DNA from: Desulfatiglans anilini DSM 4660
GTDB taxonomy: Bacteria; Desulfobacterota; DSM-4660; Desulfatiglandales; Desulfatiglandaceae
Assembly (NCBI RefSeq): GCF_000422285.1
Contig: NZ_AULM01000014.1
Location: 1-64,000, forward strand
Length of the DNA stretch: 64,000 bases
Reading direction: 5' to 3'
In this document: one piece after another, positions 8,428 through 17,469 of the stretch
Numbering within the stretch: position 1 is the stretch's first letter
Layout: the number at the start of each line of letters is the position of its first letter
Made by a program: the position numbers and the translations under genes
Notes under the pieces: model-generated
Told to the model about the DNA's origin: nothing
The model's database searches: none
What the model saw: the letters and a program-made list of their open reading frames with translations, nothing else

Positions 8428-9246
8428 ATGCGCAAGCGTTATAGAATCAAACCATCCGACACACGATCAAGGCCGGGAGACCGTCTCATTCAGGCTGGAA
8501 GGCGGGTCTCCGCCGCCCCGTCAGCAGCAGGTAAGACTCCATTGGAAAACGAAATCGTCAATCTCACCGAACTCGGACGAAGGCTGGGCCACCGGTTCAA
8601 GAGGAAAGAACTCCTGTTCCAGGCCCTTTGCCACGCCTCTTACATCAACGAGCAGGCCTCTTCGGATCTGGCGGACAACGAGCGCCTCGAGTTCCTGGGC
8701 GACGCCGTTCTCGACCTCGCCATCAGCGACCTCCTGATGCAGCGTTTTCAGGAGGCGACAGAAGGGGACCTGTCCAAATACCGGGCCATGATCGTCGACG
8801 AGTCAGGGCTGTTTGAAATCGCTCAACGGCTCGGACTCGGCGACTATATCCTCCTCGGCAAAGGGGAGGCCCAGAGCGACGGGCGCGCCAAACCTTCCAT
8901 CCTCGCCAACACCGTCGAGGCGATCGTGGGCGCCGTTTTTCTCGACGCGGGCTTCCAAAAGGCCAGAAAGGTGATCGACACTCTCTTCGCGCCCCTGATC
9001 GAAAAGGTTCAAAGCCGGGACCGGGTCCACGATTACAAAAGCCTTCTGCAGGAATACACCCAGAAGGCCTTCCGCTCGCTTCCCCAGTACAGTCTCATCG
9101 AGGAGACCGGCCCCCCGCACGACAAGACCTTCAAAATCGCTTTATGGCTGAGCGGCACCATGTTAGCCGAGGGGTGCGGCAAAAGCAAGAAAGAGGCGGA
9201 GCAGCAAGCCGCCAGGGAGGCCTTCCGGTGTCTCGATCCGGTCTGA
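8428..9246 (+). CDS. rnc: Ribonuclease III
   Basis: Double-strand RNA endonuclease for rRNA and mRNA processing. The signature NERLEFLGDAVLDLAIS carries the catalytic acidic residues, with a second acidic site in ANTVEAIVGAVFLD. A C-terminal dsRNA-binding domain spans DYKSLLQEYTQKAF to KSKKEAEQQAAREAF. From ATG 8428 the product is 272 aa, about 40 residues longer than usual at the N-terminus. The TTG at 8542 (LENEIVNLTEL) matches the family start and has AGGT upstream, so it may be the real start. It overlaps the radical SAM gene and is followed by era, a common grouping. Confidence 0.93.
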   Translation: MRKRYRIKPSDTRSRPGDRLIQAGRRVSAAPSAAGKTPLENEIVNLTELGRRLGHRFKRKELLFQALCHASYINEQASSDLADNERLEFLGDAVLDLAISDLLMQRFQEATEGDLSKYRAMIVDESGLFEIAQRLGLGDYILLGKGEAQSDGRAKPSILANTVEAIVGAVFLDAGFQKARKVIDTLFAPLIEKVQSRDRVHDYKSLLQEYTQKAFRSLPQYSLIEETGPPHDKTFKIALWLSGTMLAEGCGKSKKEAEQQAAREAFRCLDPV

Positions 9247-10253
9247 CGCCATTTATCGTCCCCGTTTTTCTGCCGCATCAAGGCTGTCCGCACCGCTGCA
9301 TCTTCTGCGACCAGCACCGCATCACCGGCCATGACGAACACCCCCTGCGGGGCGCGGAGATCGGCCGGATCCTGGAACAGGCGCTTGGCTCGCGGCTCCC
9401 CGCCGGGGCGGAGGTCGCCTTTTACGGCGGGACTTTTACGCGGCTGCCGATCGAGCGTATGGAGGAACTCCTGTCGGCGGTCCAACCTTTCAGGGAAAAA
9501 GGCGCCGTCGTCCGCATCCGCGTCTCGACCCGCCCCGACGCCCTGGATCCCGTGCGGCTGGAAACACTGCGCCGCTTCGGGGTCACGACCGTCGAACTCG
9601 GCGCCCAGTCGATGGAGCCGGAGGTCCTCCGTCTCGCCGGCAGAGGACACGGCCCGGAAGCCACCCGCGACGCGGTCGCCGCTCTGCGCGGCATGGGGTT
9701 CAAGGTGGGGATCCAGCTGATGCCGGGCCTCCCCGGGGACACCGCAGATGCCTTCCAATCCACCGTCCAGGCCGTCATCGAGCTTCATCCCGACATGGCC
9801 CGGCTCTACCCTGCGATCGTGATCGAAGGCACCGCCATGGCGGAATGGTACAAGGCGGGGCGCTACCGCCCCCTGTCCGTGGAAGAGGCCGCAACCCGGT
9901 GCGCCGAGGCCTGCCGGCGCCTCGAAGAAAGCGGCATTCCCGTCATCCGGATCGGTCTGCTGCCCTCGCCGGCTCTCCGCGAATCGGGGCGTATCCTGGC
10001 CGGCCCCTGGCACCCTTCCTTCGGCTCCCTGGTGAGGGCCGCGGTCTATCGCGCAACCCTTCGAAACCAGCTCCCCCAGGTCCCTCGGGGCCGCACCATC
10101 CAGCTCATGGCCCCGCAAAAGGACATCCCGCTCCTTCGCGGACACCGGAATCAGGGCCTTGCCTGGTTCGAGGCGACGACCGGCAGCCGGGTCGCGGCCG
10201 TCCTCCCGGACGAAAGCCTTCCGCCAGGGCGCATCCGGGTGGTCGAGGCATGA
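9228..10253 (+). CDS. Radical SAM protein, Elp3/oxygen-independent type
   Basis: A 341-aa radical SAM enzyme. GCPHRCIFCDQHRI carries the CxxxCxxC iron-sulfur motif near the N-terminus, followed by VAFYGGTFTRLP and VELGAQSMEPEVLRLAGRGH, the B12-independent Elp3-like core. The C-terminus has no recognisable acetyltransferase domain. The GTG at 9228 is chosen because AGGGAGG lies 8 bases upstream and the family starts close to the FeS motif; it overlaps rnc by 19 bp. The stop overlaps the era start (ATGA), so rnc, this gene and era form one transcription unit. The substrate is unknown; an RNA-related role is a guess from context. Confidence 0.85.
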   Translation: MSRSGLTPFIVPVFLPHQGCPHRCIFCDQHRITGHDEHPLRGAEIGRILEQALGSRLPAGAEVAFYGGTFTRLPIERMEELLSAVQPFREKGAVVRIRVSTRPDALDPVRLETLRRFGVTTVELGAQSMEPEVLRLAGRGHGPEATRDAVAALRGMGFKVGIQLMPGLPGDTADAFQSTVQAVIELHPDMARLYPAIVIEGTAMAEWYKAGRYRPLSVEEAATRCAEACRRLEESGIPVIRIGLLPSPALRESGRILAGPWHPSFGSLVRAAVYRATLRNQLPQVPRGRTIQLMAPQKDIPLLRGHRNQGLAWFEATTGSRVAAVLPDESLPPGRIRVVEA

Positions 10254-11134
10254 GCTTCCTCTCGGGATTCGTCGCCATCGCCGGCCCGCCGAACGTCGGG
10301 AAGTCCACCCTCCTGAACCGCATCCTCGGCCGGAAGGTTTCCATCGTCTCCCCCAAACCCCAGACCACCCGGAACCGGATCACAGCCGTCTTGAACGGCG
10401 AGGATTTTCAGGTCGTTTTCATCGACACGCCCGGCATCCACAAAACGAAGACCGCCCTGCACCGCAGCATGGTGGAATCGTCCATGGCGGCCCTTCAGGA
10501 GGTCGACCTGGTGCTCCTCTTGATCGACGCGGGCCGGCCCAACGACCCCGAGATCCCGCCGATCATCCGCCGGCTGCATGCCTCCCGCAAACCGGCGATC
10601 CTCGTCATCAACAAGATGGACCTGGGGCCTCCGGAGCGCACCCTTCCCGTCATCGAACAGTTCCGTTCGGCCTACCCTTTCGAGGCCTTTCTCCCGGTCT
10701 CGGCCCTGCGGGGGGACGGGGTGGAAGCGCTCCTCGGGCAGATCAAGACCCATTTGGAGCCGGGGCCCCAGTTCTTTCCTCCGGACATCTCGACCGACCA
10801 GACCGAGGCCTTTTTCATCGCCGAGATCATCAGGGAAAAGATCTTTCTGCGCACGCGCGGAGACATCCCTTACGCCTGCGCGGTGACCGTCGACCGGATC
10901 GAGGAGAGGGCGAGCGGGGATCTTCTGGAGATCGACGCCCGGATTCATGTCGAAACCGAAAACCAGAAGGGCATCCTGATCGGCAGGCAGGGAAAAATGA
11001 TTCAGTCGATCGGGCGCGCAGCGAGGCTGGAACTGGAGAAGCGCTTCGGGATCCGGGTCTTCCTCTCCCTCAGCGTACGGGTGGAGAAGAACTGGAACAA
11101 GGACACTCGGGCCCTCCGGCGGCTGGGGTACTGA
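10250..11134 (+). CDS. era: GTPase Era
   Basis: A 294-aa Ras-like GTPase that binds 16S rRNA and helps 30S assembly. G1 is [10 protein letters not shown]2/effector TTRNRI, G3 DTPG ([10 protein letters not shown]), and G4 NKMD. The C-terminal KH domain follows, with [20 protein letters not shown]. The length is normal. The ATG overlaps the radical SAM stop codon, giving translational coupling. The last 65 bp overlap the end of convergent cysC. Confidence 0.97.
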   Translation: MSFLSGFVAIAGPPNVGKSTLLNRILGRKVSIVSPKPQTTRNRITAVLNGEDFQVVFIDTPGIHKTKTALHRSMVESSMAALQEVDLVLLLIDAGRPNDPEIPPIIRRLHASRKPAILVINKMDLGPPERTLPVIEQFRSAYPFEAFLPVSALRGDGVEALLGQIKTHLEPGPQFFPPDISTDQTEAFFIAEIIREKIFLRTRGDIPYACAVTVDRIEERASGDLLEIDARIHVETENQKGILIGRQGKMIQSIGRAARLELEKRFGIRVFLSLSVRVEKNWNKDTRALRRLGY

Positions 11135-11744
11135 GGATGCCCGCGTCCTCGAGGAGCTTGACGACGCTCAAGGCCGCCTCCTCCGAAGTCTGCCGGTCCG
11201 AACGAACCACCAGTTCGGGGGCCTCCGGCGCTTCGTAGGGCGACGAGATCCCGGTGAAATTCCGTATCTTCCCTTCCCTGGCCTTGACGTAGATCCCTTT
11301 CGGGTCGCGCGCGGCGCAGACCTCCAGCGGACAGTCGACGAAGACCTCGAAAAACCGGCCCGGCTCGACCAGCGCCCGCACCCGATCCCGATCCGACCGG
11401 AACGGTGAGATGAAGGCGGTTATGGCGATGATCCCCGCATCTACGAAGAGCCGCACCATTTCGCCGATGCGACGGATGTTCTCACTCCGATCGTCCCCGG
11501 AAAAACCGAGATCGGCGCACAGGCCGTGGCGGACGTTGTCCCCGTCGAAAACATAGGTCGAACACCCCATGCGGTGCAGGACATGTTCGAGGCGATGCGC
11601 AATCGTCGACTTGCCCGAGGCTGAAAGCCCCGTGAACCAGACCACCGCACCGCGGTGCCGATGCAGCCGCTCCCGATCTTCCCGGCTGACCAGTCCTTTG
11701 AACCAGGTGACATTGTTCTTCTCGGCGATCGTGCCTTCTCCCAT
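11070..11744 (-). CDS. cysC: Adenylyl-sulfate kinase (APS kinase)
   Basis: A 224-aa kinase that phosphorylates adenosine 5'-phosphosulfate to PAPS. The P-loop is GLSASGKST (residues 39-47), followed by [23 protein letters not shown], and [19 protein letters not shown], all classic for CysC. The start at 11744 has GGAGG upstream. The last 20 or so residues ([16 protein letters not shown]) are low-complexity and come from reading era antisense, so this C-terminal tail is probably non-functional read-through. No other sulfate gene is adjacent. Confidence 0.93.
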   Translation of the reverse strand: MGEGTIAEKNNVTWFKGLVSREDRERLHRHRGAVVWFTGLSASGKSTIAHRLEHVLHRMGCSTYVFDGDNVRHGLCADLGFSGDDRSENIRRIGEMVRLFVDAGIIAITAFISPFRSDRDRVRALVEPGRFFEVFVDCPLEVCAARDPKGIYVKAREGKIRNFTGISSPYEAPEAPELVVRSDRQTSEEAALSVVKLLEDAGILSTPAAGGPECPCSSSSPPVR

Positions 11745-12273
11745 GCTTTTTGCAAACCTCCACGAATCAAAATCGGAACGGCCTATTGATAAATGAATTC
11801 CCCTTTTCCAGCAAGGTGAAAAAGGGGCGGACCGGGTCTGATCCCGTCCTCGGATCGTTTTTTATCTTGACACCCAACCCATACATCCCGCATACTTTCA
11901 CTAAAAAGTTCCCTTTATCAATGGTTTAAGTCAACATTTCTTTCGACTTCCTGAAATGCCCCCCGTATCCCGGCCCGCAGGGTGCGGCATCCGCTGGATC
12001 CCGGGCGGCTTCACCGATACCCGCCCTTTTTGCCAAGGGCTTTCCAAAGTCGCTGAGACCATCCGCCCCGGAAAGCCGCCGGGCCTATTTCGCAAGTTTT
12101 TGCAATCGAAGCAATCCATTCGGAACCACCATCCCGGTTGAAGGATGTTTTAGTCGCTGGTGTAAAAGGCCTTTCGATCAACCCCAACCGTTCTTGTTTT
12201 TTGTTTTCTTTTTTATTCTCTGGTGCAAAAGGCCGCGGGCCCCCATGAATCATTGCAGAGGCAGGTTCGTGTC
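11745..12273. other. Gene-less spacer upstream of cysC
   Basis: I see no convincing gene here. It holds an 8-bp stem CCCCTTTT/AAAAGGGG (11800-11827) without a T-tract, a possible promoter at 11867-11896, and two short similar strings of the form GGTGYAAAAGGCC near 12157 and 12221. The small open frames in it lack ribosome sites and family features. Confidence 0.5.
11867..11896 (+). promoter_or_regulatory. Possible sigma-70 promoter
   Basis: TTGACA at 11867-11872 is a perfect -35 box. It is followed after 18 bp by CATACT (11891-11896), a 4/6 match to the -10 box. The nearest downstream gene starts at 12581, so either the leader is very long or the transcript is non-coding. The call rests on sequence match only. 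Confidence 0.25.
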
Positions 12274-12500
12274 CCATCCGGAAAGGGGCCTTTTGGCCAA
12301 TCTCGGCGTCAATCTGCACGTTTGCTTGATATTGGCCAAAAATCCTCATTTCCGGTTGGCAAACCGGGTTCTACCGGGAAATCATTTCGTGATGTAAACT
12401 ACTTGATTTCCTTGATATTGGCCAAACCGGGACCCGCCGCGAAGCGGTGGGACTGAGCACTTGAAGGGTGTGAAGAAAAATCCTCATTTCCGGATGGAAG
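12274..12500 (+). repeat. Composite, rearranged palindromic repeat (copy E)
   Basis: Three pieces lie in series. First is an 84-bp derivative (12275-12359) whose whole central palindrome is missing: it goes from CACGTTTGCTTG straight to ATATTGGCC, as if deleted between two CTTG strings. Next is the satellite module (12353-12400). Last is the right half of a long form (about 12403-12495) with CCGCCGCGAAGCGG and CATTTCCGGATGG. It ends about 85 bp before the next start codon. Confidence 0.7.
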
Positions 12501-12580
12501 CGAAATCTTTTTCAGGCCGCAGATCCGTGCGGAGACATGCCGGCAAAACCCTTGCCCGATCGAAAGGAGACAGGATTCTT

Positions 12581-13129
12581 ATGGCCATCGTGGAAAAAAA
12601 GGTTGCCTGCCCATTCTGCCGCAAACCCTTTCGGGCGGCCCCCGGGATCAGTCCGCTCGGCTTTCAGAAATACGCCTGCCCGAATTGCGGTCGAACCATC
12701 CTTCACCCCCTTTTCCGGCGGCGTTATTATTGGATGGCGCTGGCCGTTCTGGGGGCGGCGGCCCTTTTCTCTCTCGCCGGCTACAGCGCGCAGCCCTGGG
12801 GCGACAAGCTCCTCGCTGCGGCGGTCCTCAGCACGATCTATGTCATGGAGCGCGTGTCCTATCTCCTCTTTCCGCTCGCCGCCTGGGCTGTCCTGCGTCT
12901 CTTCGGCATATCCTACCCATGGGCGCTTTCGGCGGCCCGGACCGTCCTGCGGTACACCGGCATGGCGGCGCTTGCAGGCATCTTCATCGCCATCCTGGGG
13001 GGGGTCGCCAGCCTCGTCTGGCGGGGAATCATCCTGGAACCGTTTCTCGCGTCGATCATTCTTTCCTTCGGCTTTCTGGCTGTCCTGATGCGGGATCGAG
13101 CGATCCGGACGCGCCTGCAGAAGACCTGA
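12581..13129 (+). CDS. Zinc-ribbon integral membrane protein
   Basis: A 182-aa protein I cannot name. Residues 10-13 (CPFC) and 34-37 (CPNC) make a CxxC/CxxC zinc ribbon. Four or five hydrophobic helices follow: WMALAVLGAAALFSLAGY, a segment around YLLFPLAAWAVL, TGMAALAGIFIAILGGVASL, and FLASIILSFGFLAVL. ATG 12581 is preceded by AAGGAGA; upstream in-frame codons lie in repeat copy E. It stands alone between repeat E and the signalling cluster, with no clue to function. Confidence 0.7.
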   Translation: MAIVEKKVACPFCRKPFRAAPGISPLGFQKYACPNCGRTILHPLFRRRYYWMALAVLGAAALFSLAGYSAQPWGDKLLAAAVLSTIYVMERVSYLLFPLAAWAVLRLFGISYPWALSAARTVLRYTGMAALAGIFIAILGGVASLVWRGIILEPFLASIILSFGFLAVLMRDRAIRTRLQKT

Positions 13130-13361
13130 ACCTAGAAACATCGAACCGGTACAGACGGGCCGAGGGCCTTCACTCTTGTGTAGACCGACCAGAAAGGGAG
13201 AGTCTCGATGTTGCGCCTGCGGATATTTCAGGCGGCGGAATGAACGTAGCCTTCGTGATCGAACGGTTTACGGCCGGTTCGACCGGCAGGGGTAAGACTG
13301 GCATCGCGGCCCGGCAACGCCGGCCTCGAGCGGATGGACGTGCACGTATTGAGGGGGAGAG

Positions 13362-15317
13362 ATGAAGGATACCCAATCCGCCGGAATGATCTATGATTTT
13401 CTGAAAACCGTTCCACCGTTCCATCTCCTGCCCGACGCGGAGATTCGGGACCTCTCGCGCACCTTAACCCTGGAGCACTTTCATCCTGATCAAGTGATCC
13501 TCAGCCCCGGCTCCCCCCCGAACCAATTCCTGTACCTGATCCGCTCCGGCGAGGTCCGGCTCATCCCTTTCGGGGGTCGGAAGGAAAGCGCCGGGCCTGT
13601 GGTCGACATGCGCGGAGAAGGGGAGTTTTTCGGCTTTTTCAGCCTCCTCGGCAACCGGCCGAGTCCTTTCACCATCGTCGCCGAACGGGACACCATTTGC
13701 TTTCTCCTCGGCAAGGCCAGCTTCCTCCGGCTCCTCGACACCTATCCCGATGTCCTCCTGTACTTCACCATGGGCCCCAGCAAGGGCTTCAAGGCCCCCG
13801 TCCCGGGAAGGCCGGCGGAAGGGAGTGCCGCAGCGCCTTCCGGGCCGGAGCCGGACATCCTCTTTTTTTCCGCCCGCGTGCGGGACATCATGCATCCCCA
13901 CGTGGCGGTCTGCCCGGACAACGAATCCGTCGTGGCGGCCGCCCGCCTCATGACCACGCGCGGGGTCGGGTCCCTGGTCGTCGTCGACCCGGCGCAGAAG
14001 CCCATCGGGATCCTGACGGACGGGGACCTCCGACGCAAGGTGATCGCCTCGGGGGAGCTGAAGGATGTCCCCGTCAAAGGGGTCATGAGCCATCCCCTCT
14101 CGGCGGTGCCGCCCGACGCCTTTCTCTTCGATGCCATCCTCCTCATGATCCGCAAACGCATCAAGTACCTGCCCGTCCTCCAGGGACAGGACCTGGCGGG
14201 AATCCTCTCCGAGCGGGACCTCATGATCTCGCAGGGCAACAACCCCGTCGCGATCATCCGCCGCATCCAGCAGGCGCCGGACCTCGAGGAGCTCGTTCTC
14301 ATCCGCAAGGAAATCACCCACACCCTGAAGGTGATGCTCGAGCGCGGCGGGCAGGCGCGGGAGATCTGCCAGCTCATCACCCAACTGAACGACCACCTCA
14401 CGGTCCGGATCATCGAACTGGCCGCGGGGGACCTCGACCGGGAGGGTCGGAAGGCCCCCCCGCTGCCTTTCGTCTGGGTGTCCCTCGGAAGCGAAGGGCG
14501 CCAGGAGCAGACCCTCTCGACCGACCAGGACAACGCCCTGATCTTCGGCGATTCCGACCCCGGCTCGGAGGCGGACGCAAAGGCCTATTTTCTGGTCCTG
14601 GCCGAGCGGGTGGTCTCCGGCCTCGAACGCTGCGGCTTCCCGCGCTGCAACGGAGACATGATGGCCTCGAACCCGCAGTGGTGCCAGCCGCTCAGGGTCT
14701 GGAAGGACTATTACCAGAAGTGGATCTTTCAGCGGGACCTCTCGGCCCAGGACATCCTGATCTCGTCCATCTTTTTCGATTTCCGGGCCATCTACGGACC
14801 GGAGAGCCTTCTGAACGATCTGATCGCCTCCATCAAGGCAGCCATCCCCGAGAGCAAGGTCTTCCTGCCTCACATGGCCCTGCGCTCCCTGGAGCTGCGG
14901 ACGCCGTTGAGCTTCTTCAACCGGCTCGTGGTGGAACGGTCCGGACAGTACAAGAACCGCCTCAACATCAAACGCCACGGCCTGATGCCGCTGATCGACG
15001 CCGTCCGCATCCTGTCCCTCGAACAGGGGATCTTCCGGACCAACACGCTCGACCGCATTGCGGCCCTGATGGAAAGGGACATCTTCGCCCCGGGGGATGG
15101 GAACAACCTGCGGGAGGCCTTCAACCTCATGATGCTCCTGCGGCTGCAGCACAACCTCGAACAACTGAACCAGGGCGAGCAGCTCGACAACTACATCGAA
15201 CCTTCGGAACTGAGCACAATCCAGCGGTCCAATCTGAAAATGGCCTTCAAGGCCATCGACCGCCTGCAGAGCCAGATCGAGATCCGCTACGGCCTGACGA
15301 CCCTCAGGAAACGGTGA
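13362..15317 (+). CDS. cNMP-binding/CBS/nucleotidyltransferase signalling protein, paralog 1
   Basis: A 651-aa cytoplasmic signalling protein. It has a cNMP-binding-like beta-roll (about residues 15-135), two CBS domains (about 170-295, starting VRDIMHPHVAVCPDNESV), a DUF294 nucleotidyltransferase-like domain with GSEGRQEQTLSTDQDNALIF (about 376-395), and a helical DUF294 C-terminal domain. The GS and DQD residues of the transferase site are intact. The CBS pair is expected to bind adenine nucleotides or similar ligands; no target is known from sequence. The ribosome site GGGGGAGAG precedes the ATG. It heads a same-strand run to 24833 and has paralogs at 21592 and 25626. The 230-bp spacer before it shows nothing I recognise. 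Confidence 0.85.
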   Translation: MKDTQSAGMIYDFLKTVPPFHLLPDAEIRDLSRTLTLEHFHPDQVILSPGSPPNQFLYLIRSGEVRLIPFGGRKESAGPVVDMRGEGEFFGFFSLLGNRPSPFTIVAERDTICFLLGKASFLRLLDTYPDVLLYFTMGPSKGFKAPVPGRPAEGSAAAPSGPEPDILFFSARVRDIMHPHVAVCPDNESVVAAARLMTTRGVGSLVVVDPAQKPIGILTDGDLRRKVIASGELKDVPVKGVMSHPLSAVPPDAFLFDAILLMIRKRIKYLPVLQGQDLAGILSERDLMISQGNNPVAIIRRIQQAPDLEELVLIRKEITHTLKVMLERGGQAREICQLITQLNDHLTVRIIELAAGDLDREGRKAPPLPFVWVSLGSEGRQEQTLSTDQDNALIFGDSDPGSEADAKAYFLVLAERVVSGLERCGFPRCNGDMMASNPQWCQPLRVWKDYYQKWIFQRDLSAQDILISSIFFDFRAIYGPESLLNDLIASIKAAIPESKVFLPHMALRSLELRTPLSFFNRLVVERSGQYKNRLNIKRHGLMPLIDAVRILSLEQGIFRTNTLDRIAALMERDIFAPGDGNNLREAFNLMMLLRLQHNLEQLNQGEQLDNYIEPSELSTIQRSNLKMAFKAIDRLQSQIEIRYGLTTLRKR

Positions 15318-15355
15318 AAACCCCTTCAGGAGCCGACGCATCCAGGACTCGCGGC

Positions 15356-17233
15356 ATGGAAACGCCTTACTGGGCCGATGACTACCGCAGCAAGCTCACC
15401 TCTCCCGAGGAGGCCCTTCGCGCCATCCGGCACGGTCAGAGGGTCTTCATCGGGTCCTCCTGCGGCGAGCCCCAGTGCCTGGTCCGCGAACTGGCCAGCA
15501 AGGCCCACCTCTTCGGGGACATCGAGATCGTGCGTCTCCTCAGCATGGAGAGTTCGCCGCTCACCCGGATCGCCGCCAGAAGCGGCGGCGACTGCTTCAA
15601 CATGCGCTCCTTCTATCTCGGATCGGGGAAGACCCGGACCCTCGAGCGCAACCGCCGCTTCATCACCCCGATCAACCTCTCGGCGGTGCCGCGCCTCCTC
15701 CGAAGCCGGCAGATCCCGATCCATGCCGCCCTGATCCAGGTCTCTCCGCCGGATGACTTCGGCTGGATGAGCCTCGGCATCTCGGTCGACATCACACTAG
15801 CGGCGGCCGAGGCAGCCTCCCTGGTCATCGCCCAGGTCAACCCCAGGATGCCGCGTGTCCTGGGCCACAGCTTCATCCATGTCAACCGGGTCGACCGGAT
15901 TGTCGAATGCGAGGAGGATCTCCTGACCATCGCCGACCCGCCGGGCCTCGAAGCCGCCAGACAGATCGCCGGGCACACGGTCAAGCTCATCGAAAACGGA
16001 GCCACCATCCACATCGGCCTCGGCGCCGCCCCCCAGGCGACCCTCGCGGCCCTTACCGACCGGAAGGACCTCGGGGTCCACAGCCGTTTCCTGACCGACG
16101 GCATGATGAAGCTGGTCGGCCTGGGGGTGATCACCAACCGGCGCAAGGGATACAACAACGGCAAACTCGTGGCGAGCGCCGCCATCGGCTCCAAAGACCT
16201 TTACGCCTTCATCAACGACAACCCGTGCATCGAGTTCCGCCCGTCCGACTACGTGAACCGGCCGTCGATCATCGCGCGGCACAACCGGATGGTGGCCCTC
16301 AACGTGGCCACCGCCATGGACCTCACCGGCCAGGTTGCGGTCGACGCCATGCCATACAACAATCTCTCCGGCGTGACCGATATCATGGATTTCATCCGGG
16401 GGGCGGCGGAGGCCCCCGAGGGGAAATCCATCCTGATGCTGCCGTCGACCACCCTCGACGGAAAGCAGAGTCGGATCGTCCCCACGCTGGACGACACGGC
16501 TGTCGTCGTGCCGCGCGGCGACGTCCAGTACGTGGTGACGGAATACGGGATCGTCAATCTGTTCGGAAAAAGCCTCCAGGAGCGGGCGGTGGCCGTCATC
16601 AGCATCGCGCACCCGGATTTCCGCGAGGACCTCTTCTATCAGGCCCGGCAAAAGGGCCTGCTCGCTCCCGAGCAGACCCTGAGCGCCTCCATCTTCGGGG
16701 TCTACCCTGTAAAGCTGGAAGAGGCCCACGACATCGCGGGCGAACGCGTCCTGATCCGGCCCACCAAGCCCTCCGATGAGCGGCTGATCCAGGAGCATTT
16801 CTACAACATGGACAAGGAGGACCTCGTCTTCCGCTTCATGCACGAAAAGCCGCTCTTTCCCCGGCGCGACGTGGCCGAGATGTACCACATCGACTACATC
16901 AAGAACCTGACCCTCCTGGCGGTGACGGGCGAAATGGGATTCGAGACCGTCATCGCCATCGGCGGCTCGTTCTTCCACCCGGCCCGCAATGAAGCCGAGG
17001 TCGCCTTTTCGGTCCTCAAGGACTGGCAGGGGAAGGGGATCGGCACCATCCTCATCCGAAAACTGGCCGAAGCCGCCCGCGAAAGCGGTATCGCCGGCCT
17101 AAGCGCGTACACGATGCCCCAGAACCAGAAGATGATCAAGCTGTTCCACTCACTGCCCTACAAGGTCCACACCTTTTTCGAGGAAGGAACGCTGTGCCTC
17201 ACCTGCCGGTTCGACGAACCGGCGGAGGGATGA
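15356..17233 (+). CDS. Acetyl-CoA hydrolase/CoA-transferase fused to a GNAT domain
   Basis: A 625-aa two-domain protein. Residues about 1-440 form an acetyl-CoA hydrolase / 4-hydroxybutyrate CoA-transferase unit (FIGSSCGEPQCLV, HIGLGAAPQATLAAL, and TEYGIVNLFGKSLQERA). Residues about 462-620 are a GNAT acetyltransferase with the acetyl-CoA motif WQGKGIGTILIRKLAE. The first part moves CoA between acids; the second probably acetylates a protein or small molecule. GTG 15314 overlaps the previous stop (GTGA) with AGGAAA upstream and is an alternative start adding 14 residues. Nearby acyl-CoA synthetases and an AcuC-like deacetylase make Lys-acetylation of Acs a fair hypothesis, but it is inference. 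Confidence 0.88.
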   Translation: METPYWADDYRSKLTSPEEALRAIRHGQRVFIGSSCGEPQCLVRELASKAHLFGDIEIVRLLSMESSPLTRIAARSGGDCFNMRSFYLGSGKTRTLERNRRFITPINLSAVPRLLRSRQIPIHAALIQVSPPDDFGWMSLGISVDITLAAAEAASLVIAQVNPRMPRVLGHSFIHVNRVDRIVECEEDLLTIADPPGLEAARQIAGHTVKLIENGATIHIGLGAAPQATLAALTDRKDLGVHSRFLTDGMMKLVGLGVITNRRKGYNNGKLVASAAIGSKDLYAFINDNPCIEFRPSDYVNRPSIIARHNRMVALNVATAMDLTGQVAVDAMPYNNLSGVTDIMDFIRGAAEAPEGKSILMLPSTTLDGKQSRIVPTLDDTAVVVPRGDVQYVVTEYGIVNLFGKSLQERAVAVISIAHPDFREDLFYQARQKGLLAPEQTLSASIFGVYPVKLEEAHDIAGERVLIRPTKPSDERLIQEHFYNMDKEDLVFRFMHEKPLFPRRDVAEMYHIDYIKNLTLLAVTGEMGFETVIAIGGSFFHPARNEAEVAFSVLKDWQGKGIGTILIRKLAEAARESGIAGLSAYTMPQNQKMIKLFHSLPYKVHTFFEEGTLCLTCRFDEPAEG

Positions 17234-17291
17234 GATCGAAGGTCCGCCGAGGCGGACCCCGGATCCCGGGCCTGCGGAAGGGAGTACCGAC

Positions 17292-17468
17292 ATGCAGAAC
17301 AAAGAGCTGTGGCCGTTCATCTTCTTCCTGGGCATCCTCGTTTTCAACTGGCCGCTGGCCGCGCTGGTCCGAGTGCCTCTGCCCTATTATCTCTACACGC
17401 TTTGGGCGCTCTTCATCCTGATCGTCGGGATCCTCGTCAACCGAACGAACGGCAGGGGGAAGGTCTGA
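17292..17468 (+). CDS. Small membrane protein upstream of the symporter-kinase
   Basis: A 58-aa peptide starting MQNKELWPFIFFLGILVFNW, with two hydrophobic helices (about 8-25 and 33-50) separated by a short VPLPYY turn and a basic tail (RTNGRGKV). Its stop is one base before the ATG of the symporter/histidine-kinase gene, so the two are tightly coupled. By position it resembles the small protein sometimes found ahead of cbrA-type kinases, and it parallels the DUF4212 subunit ahead of the symporter at 28733. An accessory subunit is a reasonable inference. GGAAGGGAG lies 8 bases before the ATG. Confidence 0.7.
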   Translation: MQNKELWPFIFFLGILVFNWPLAALVRVPLPYYLYTLWALFILIVGILVNRTNGRGKV

Positions 17469-17469
17469 G

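Noticed and set aside
11956-12141. 61-codon frame in the cysC upstream spacer
   Set aside because: There is no ribosome site, no family features, and its composition is that of random spacer.
12990-13361. Riboswitch ahead of the first cNMP/CBS gene
   Set aside because: The spacer is GC-rich and can fold, but I could not match any known riboswitch core.
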